From NCBI GenBank assembly GCA_027924645.1, contig BSBN01000187.1:16696001-16760000 (forward strand): a DNA stretch of 64,000 bases. The letters run 5' to 3'. A program made the position numbers and the translations under genes. The stretch is from Cunninghamia lanceolata (Eukaryota; Streptophyta; Pinopsida; Cupressales; Cupressaceae). Position 1 is the stretch's first letter. Every line of letters starts with the position of its first letter. Below the pieces are notes generated by a model. The model worked only from the letters and a program-made list of their open reading frames with translations, ran no database searches and had not been told where the DNA came from. Below are positions 58,891 through 64,000 of this stretch, piece after piece.

Positions 58891-60020
58891 ATGCCTCCAC
58901 GAAGAAATCGTATTGGGAGGAATACTTTGACGGAAGAGGGTTTTAGAGCCCTACAAAGACAAATCGATGCATTGCAAGAGGAGCTGCGAAGAGGGTTTGA
59001 GCCAAGAACAAGAGAAGAAAGTGAGGATGAAGCAGAAGAGGAGCTATCTGAGGAAGAACAAGAAGTTGCAGGAGATCCTACAGAAGTTAGGTTGTTGAGG
59101 GCCATTTCTAAGATTGGAAAGAGGCCCAGGATCGAAGTTTCTACATATTCTAGAGATTTGAATCCAGAATAGCTTATTGATTGGATCAATGACATGGAGG
59201 AATATTTTGAGTATGAAGATGTGGAAGACCCAGATCGGGTCAAGTTTGCAAAAAAAAATTGAAGGGCTATGCCAGTATTTGGTGGAAGGAGGTCCAGTTA
59301 GAGAGGAATGGAAGAGGAAAAGGAAAGATCACCAGATGGGATCAGATGGTGGAGAAACTTAAGAAGCAGTTCATTCCTGTGGATTATGAGATGGAGTTGT
59401 TGAAGAAGCTGCAAGGATTGAAGCAAGGAAACAAGTCTGTTAAGGAGTATACAAAAGAGTTTTATAAGATTACTATTAGAACCAGTCATGTAGAGGCCAA
59501 CAAGGAGAAGGTAGCCCGTTACATTAATGGGTTGAGGCCAAGTATTCAAGAGGAGCTGAGCCTGGTTAGGATGACCACCATAGAAGATGCATACCAGTTT
59601 TCCCTAAAGGTGGAAGAGAAGCTGATTAAAAGATTTGATAGCAAGCAAAGGGGAAGAGGTCAAGGTGGAAGGACTGGTGGAAGACCCTATGGGGGCCGAT
59701 ATGAAGATTCAAAGAAAAGTGAAGAAGCTAGCACCAGTCGAAAGTAGAGAGGAGATAATACCTACTGCCCTCATGACCAGAACAATGGTGAGAAAAGAGG
59801 AAGAGGAAGAGGCAGATCTGGGCAAGGACCTGGAAGAGGAGGTTTAAGAGGAACTTGTTTCCAATGTGGAGAAGAAGGACATCGAGCATACGAGTGTCCA
59901 CAACATCAAGGAAGGACAAATAGAAGAGCTGAAGGTAATGCACGAGTTGCACATGTCGATGAAGATGCACAATCTGAGCACTCTGAAGAAGTTGAAAGGG
60001 GAGAAACCCTAGTTGTCAGA
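58891..60020 (+). pseudogene. chromovirus gag
   Basis: 58891-59172 starts MPPRRNRIGRNTLTEEGFRA with an acidic Glu-rich segment, then a TAG near 59170. LIDWINDMEEYFEYE continues in frame to an A-run at 59249-59257, where the frame changes. 59259-59747 carries the gag core (GYASIWWKEVQLER, WDQMVEKLKKQFIPVDYE, LLKKLQGLKQGNKSVKEYTK, INGLRPSIQEELSLV). A further frame change is followed by the zinc knuckle CFQCGEEGHRAYEC at about 59849-59890. The start codon fits its spacing about 90 bp after the primer site. Confidence 0.88.
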
Positions 60021-60432
60021 AGAACTTTGTTGAATGAGGAGAAAGAACCCAATCAGAGGAAGAGTTTATTCCGCACAAGGTGCAAATGTGAAGGTAAGTG
60101 TTGCGATATCATTATTGATAGCGGAAGCACTGATAATCTAGTTTCAGAGGAGATGGTTGACAAGTTGAAGTTGACAAGAAGAAAGCATCCGCATCCATAC
60201 CAGATTGCATTGTTACAGAAGGACCGTAGAGCTTTGGTCAATGAGCAGTGTTTAGTGAAGTTCAAGATTGGTGACTACCATGATGAGGTGTTGTGTGACA
60301 TCATACCGATGGATACATGTCATATGTTATTGGGGAGGCCGTGGTAGTATGATAGGAGCATTGTCCATGATGACCGTGCAAACACATATTCCCTAACAAG
60401 GGATGGAGTTCGCCATAAGTTGAAGCCCTTGA
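60021..60432 (+). pseudogene. chromovirus aspartic protease
   Basis: 60027-60347: CKCEGKCCDIIIDSGSTDNL holds the DSG active site (near 60118). CHMLLGRPW is the C-terminal signature, followed by a TAG (60345) and YDRSIVHDD in frame. Similar to the minus-strand fragment at 22680-23260. Confidence 0.9.
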
Positions 60433-60599
60433 AGGAGGTGGAAGAAAAGGTATGTAGTATTGCCAGAATTTGCTTGGTAGATGGTAGGAAATTTTTGGAG
60501 GGTATGAAGCATGAGCTTCATTGCTTTGCATTGATTCTTAAGATTAGTCAAGAGAAATGTGAAGATGTACTAGCAGAAGTCTCAAAATGTTGGAAGAAT

Positions 60600-61582
60600 T
60601 TTAGGACATTATCTCTGATAATGTACCAGAAGGTTTACCACCAGTAAGGAAGATAAGTCATCAAAAGGATTTGATACCAGGAGCTAGTTTGCCAAACAAG
60701 GCAACCCATAGAATGACTCCAACAGAGAGTGAAGAATTAAACAAACAAGTTCAAGAGTTGTTGAGGAAGGGATTGATAAGAGAAAGCCTAAGTCCATGTG
60801 CAGTACCTGCAGTACTAGCAATGAAGAAAGATGGAGAGTGGAGGATGTGTATAGATTCTTGAACCATCAACAAGATCACAATCAAGTACAGATTTCCATT
60901 ACCCAGAATGGATGACATAATGGATTGTTTGAGTGGAGCCAAGTACTTCACGAAGATTGATCTGAAGAGTGGGTATCACCAAAATCGAATCAAAGAAGGA
61001 GACGAGTGGAAGACTACCTTTAAAACAAAGGAAGGTTTGTATGAATGGCTAGTCATGCCATTTGGGCTAACTAATGCACCGAGCACATTCATGCGGCTCA
61101 TGAATGAGGTACTGAAAGAATTTTTGGGAAGTTTTGTTATTGTTTATTTAGATGACATTTTTATTTTCAGTAAGGCTTGGTTTGAGCATTTGATGGATAT
61201 CAGAAGAGTTTTAGAGAAGCTGAGGGAGGAGAAGTTGATCAATCTCAAGAAATGTAGTTTTGCAAAGAAGGAGTTGGTATACCTAGGATTTCTTGTCTTA
61301 GAGGAAAGTCTTAAGATGGACCCAGAGAAGGTGAGGGCTATCATTGAATGGCCTATGCCAAGGAGTGATTTCGAGGTAAGATATTTTCATGGTTTGGCAA
61401 GTTTTTATAGAAAGTTTATTAGGAATTTTAGTAGCATTTGTGCACCCCTAACTGAGACAATGAGAGGGGATAGAAAAGAGTTTAGATGGGCTAAAAGAGT
61501 AGACAAGAGCTTTGATACATTGAAGCAAAAAGTCATAGAACAACCTGTTTTGGCACTTCCAGATTTCAATAAGGTATTTTAG
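60600..61582 (+). pseudogene. chromovirus reverse transcriptase
   Basis: 60671-60862 and 60908-61582 are adjoining parts in different frames or after a stop. Blocks in order: LPNKATHRMTP, ELLRKGLIRESLSPCAVPAV, KKDGEWRMCIDS (stop follows), [46 protein letters not shown], and the catalytic [13 protein letters not shown] (YLDD near 61145), [17 protein letters not shown], then the connection [11 protein letters not shown] and [20 protein letters not shown] forms are normal in Ty3 elements. Confidence 0.94.
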
Positions 61583-61927
61583 GTAGATTGTGATGCTAGT
61601 GGTAGTGGTATAGGAGCTATTTTGAGTCAAGAAGGTAAGCCCATTGCTTATTTTAGTGAGAAGCTTAATGATGCCAAGAAAAAATATTATGTTTATAATC
61701 AGGAGTTTTATGCAATAGTTCAAGCTTTGAAGAAATGGAGACATTATTTGTTGTCAAAAGAGTTTGTTTTATATACTGATCATCAGGCTTTGCAGTATCT
61801 TAATAGTCAAGGAAAGTTAAATCAAAGGCACTTAAAATGGGTTGAGTTTTTGCAGAGTTATACTTTTGTTTTGAAGCACAGGAGTGGGAAGTCCAACAGA
61901 GTTGCAGATGCCTTGAGCAGAAGGTAA
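61583..61927 (+). pseudogene. chromovirus RNase H
   Basis: Follows RT after one TAG at 61580. [16 protein letters not shown] carries the first catalytic Asp, [20 protein letters not shown] the Glu, [12 protein letters not shown] the second Asp, and [12 protein letters not shown] the last. All four acidic positions are present. Degrades the RNA strand during reverse transcription. Confidence 0.93.
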
Positions 61928-62044
61928 AATTTGTTGACAAAAATGATGATAGAGGTTGTTGGGTTTGATGAGCTCAAAAGTTTGTATCCTGAAGATCCAG
62001 ATTTTGTAGAGGCCTGGAAAGCTTGTCTAGAACCTGTTACTTTG

Positions 62045-63207
62045 GATAGGACAAAATGGTTGGATTTCATAATCCAAGATGGCATGTTGTTTAGAGGAAG
62101 CTAGTTGTGCATTCTGAGCAGTTCCATGAGAGAGAACCTGATTAAGGAGAAGTATAGTGGAGGATTAGCTGGACACTTTGGTCGAGATAAGACCATTGCT
62201 ATTATTGGTGAACATTATTACTGGCCACAATTGCAGCAAGATGTGAGGAAATTTGTGCAGAGTTGCAGAGTGTGTCAGATGGCAAAAGGAACAAGTTAGA
62301 ATATAGGGCTATATCAGCCATTACCTGTACCAAAGAAGCCATGGGATGATATTAGTATGGATTTTGTTCTTGGTTTACCAAGGACACATAGAGGACATGA
62401 TTCCATTTTTGTGGTGGTGGACAGATTCTCAAAGATGGCTCATTTTATCCCTTGTAAGAAGACTAATGATGTTGTTCATATTGCAGAGTTATTTTTCAGG
62501 GAAGTGGTGAGACTACATGGTCTACCTAAGAGCATAGTTTCAGATCAAGATACCAGTTTGTTGGTTATTTCTGGAGGACATTGTGGAAGAAGTTGAAAAT
62601 AGATTTGAAGTTTAGTTCTGCACACCATCCATAGACTGATGGATAGACAGAAGTAGTGAATAGGAGTTTGGGTAACCTGCTACAATGCTTAGTAGGAGAT
62701 AAGCCCAGGGGATGGGATTTGATTTTGCCATAGGTAGAATTCTCTTACAACAATTCTGTCAATAGGAGTACTGGTAAATCACCATTCCAGATTGTATATG
62801 GCAATAGTCCAAGAAATGCTTTAGAGTTAAGGAAGCTAGAGAAAGGAGAAAAGATAAGTGCCGAGCCTAAAGACTTTGCAGAACACCTGAAGAATTTGCA
62901 TGAAGAAGTGAGAAAGCACATTAATAAGATGAATATTTAGTACAAGGCTAAGGCAGATTAGAAGAGGAGATATAAGGAGTTCCAGGTAGGAGATGAAGTC
63001 ATGGTTCACTTGAGAAAAGAAAGGTTCCCAATTGGAACATACAATAAGTTGAAATTGAATAAATTTGGACCATGTAGAATCTTGAAGAAGCATGATTCAA
63101 GAAATGCATTTGAGGTAGAGTTCCCTGATGACATCAATATTTCACCAGTGTTCAACATTTCAGATTTGACAGAGTATCATGATGATGGACTTGATAAAGG
63201 AACATAG
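62045..63207 (+). pseudogene. chromovirus integrase
   Basis: N-terminal zinc-binding part GLAGHFGRDKTIAIIGEHYY and VQSCRVCQMAKG (HHCC), a stop at 62297, then the catalytic core: [13 protein letters not shown] with the first Asp, [14 protein letters not shown] with the second, and after a frame change near 62560 SSAHHP, TEVVNRSLGNLLQCLVGDKP with the Glu. Then SPFQIVYGNSPRNALEL, and the C-terminal domain VGDEVMVHLRKERFP, YNKLKLNKFGPCRILKK. Stops near 62630, 62644, 62732, 62938 and 62959. Confidence 0.92.
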
Positions 63208-63402
63208 TGGGACATTCCAGCATCTACTTCAGAGAAGGAGGAGATAGAGGCCATTCTGGATAGCCGTGTGGGTAAGAGTACAAGAAACAGGTAGTATACA
63301 GAATACTTGGTGAAATGGAAAAGAAGGCCTGTTGAAGATTCATCATGGTTATCTAAGACTGAGGTTAACCATTTTGGTTTCCCTCTAACTCATGAGAAGT
63401 GA
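63208..63402 (+). pseudogene. chromovirus chromodomain at integrase C-terminus
   Basis: In frame after a TAG (63205): EEIEAILDSRVGKSTRNR, a stop, then TEYLVKWKRRPVEDSSWLSK and HFGF. The YLVKWKxxPxxxSSWL core is characteristic of chromodomains that bind histone marks and direct integration to heterochromatin in chromoviruses. Ends at the TGA at 63400. Confidence 0.9.
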
Positions 63403-63433
63403 TAGGGTCACTTTTCAAATTACCCCAGATGTT

Positions 63434-64000
63434 TGATGCAAGAGCAACCAGGGTGTAAGAGCAATCTTGCATCAACCAAAAAAAAATGTTGTTTCTTTTC
63501 AATAAGGGCTAAATTTGGCAGGGTTACTATTTTTAGTAAGTTTGCATTTGTGCACGGTTGGATACAAAATCTTACACAGACCTCTAGAATGGTGAATTGA
63601 AGCTAATGGTAAAGAAATCACTTCAATATCATTTGTCATTTGTGAGATATTAAAATTTCAAATTCCAAAAATCCTATTGAAATATTCAAAGTCAAATTTG
63701 AGGCACTTAGAGGCTCCAGATGGGCCTGAAATTTGGCGGGAAACCCAAGCAGTCTACCTTTTGGTACTACTTGTGCACCATCATCTTTTCGAGAGCTTTT
63801 TGAAATGGTATTATAATTGAAAATCCAACAGTCGGATCAAAAGTTATGGCCCCGCAAAATTGACCTATTTTTGGAGGGAGATGCAAATTTTGAAATTAAG
63901 CTAGTGGCCACCAACAAGGGCTATATATGACCATTTTTGGGAACCCTTGGGGTAGTAGAGTTAAGGGGGAGGGTGTAGAGTCAAGAAAAGGCAGGAAAAT
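63434..64000 (+). repeat. chromovirus 3' LTR (partial, cut by window end)
   Basis: Matches the first 567 bp of the 5' LTR. About 6-7% different by hand count, mostly transitions plus one small clustered change near 63802. Confidence 0.93.

Larger units (their letters stand above)
58011..64000 (+). mobile_element. chromovirus (Ty3 with chromodomain), truncated by window end
   Basis: 5' LTR 58011-58789, initiator-Met-type primer site, gag, protease, RT, RNase H, integrase, chromodomain, 3' LTR from 63434 (567 bp visible of about 779). Gene order and chromodomain define the chromovirus branch. The clade within it is not resolved. Full length would be about 6.2 kb. Hand comparison of the LTRs over about 565 bp gives roughly 35-40 differences (6-7%). 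Several stops and at least three frame changes make it non-autonomous now. The 5' flank is AAGAC. Confidence 0.93.

Overview
The window looks like nuclear DNA of a large-genomed seed plant, most likely a gymnosperm/conifer. This is an inference from its content: AT-rich sequence built almost entirely of old, nested, decayed LTR retrotransposons of plant lineages, a tRNA-derived SINE, a LINE remnant, a TRIM and a plant PLS-class PPR pseudogene. I found no intact host gene, no rRNA or tRNA gene, no CRISPR and no bacterial-type operon. Nearly every recognisable coding stretch is interrupted by stops or frameshifts.

Layout. 0.56-1.93 kb: minus-strand LINE ORF2 3' end. 2.8-10.5 kb: minus-strand LTR element arranged LTR-internal-LTR-internal, with a SINE (15-bp target-site duplication) inside the lower LTR. 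11.58-11.93 kb: a complete 350-bp TRIM on the minus strand. 12.6-13.8 kb: three near-identical 395-bp tandem units starting at a 13-bp-stem palindrome. 16-21.7 kb: remains of a plus-strand LTR element with a long decayed reading frame (G-patch-like motif), minisatellites, a polypurine tract and a 786-bp LTR. 22.7-23.3 kb: minus-strand fragment of a Ty3 protease region.

25.3-46.3 kb is one nested structure. A plus-strand LTR element with gag-like, protease and G-patch coding but no reverse transcriptase or integrase sits in a TA/TG microsatellite. Its 5' leader is split by a complete minus-strand Ty3 element of 13,441 bp (27634-41074). That element has 2.7-kb LTRs and a perfect 5-bp target-site duplication (AGTGG on both sides). 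Its gene order is gag, protease, an extra archaeal-type RNase H, RT, RNase H, integrase.

46.3-49.6 kb: microsatellite and minisatellite, a two-copy PPR pseudogene and a tandem duplication that shares the PPR end. 49.6 kb onward: a Copia-type LTR with an initiator-Met-like primer site, a gag with four CCHC-type knuckles, and a conserved-looking protein of unknown function where pol would be expected. From 58011 to the window end: a chromovirus (Ty3 with C-terminal chromodomain) with a full 5' LTR and the first 567 bp of its 3' LTR, the least decayed element here. The Copia-type element has no 3' LTR in view, so the chromovirus may have inserted into it.

The points most worth checking are the RNase H placed before RT together with duplicated gag-type zinc motifs, about 30 TTGTAT/ATACAA hexamers in the 2.7-kb LTRs, a four-unit leader repeat with a covarying stem, G-patch-bearing gag-protease-only elements, and the unknown ORF in the Copia-type element. 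All identity figures are hand counts.
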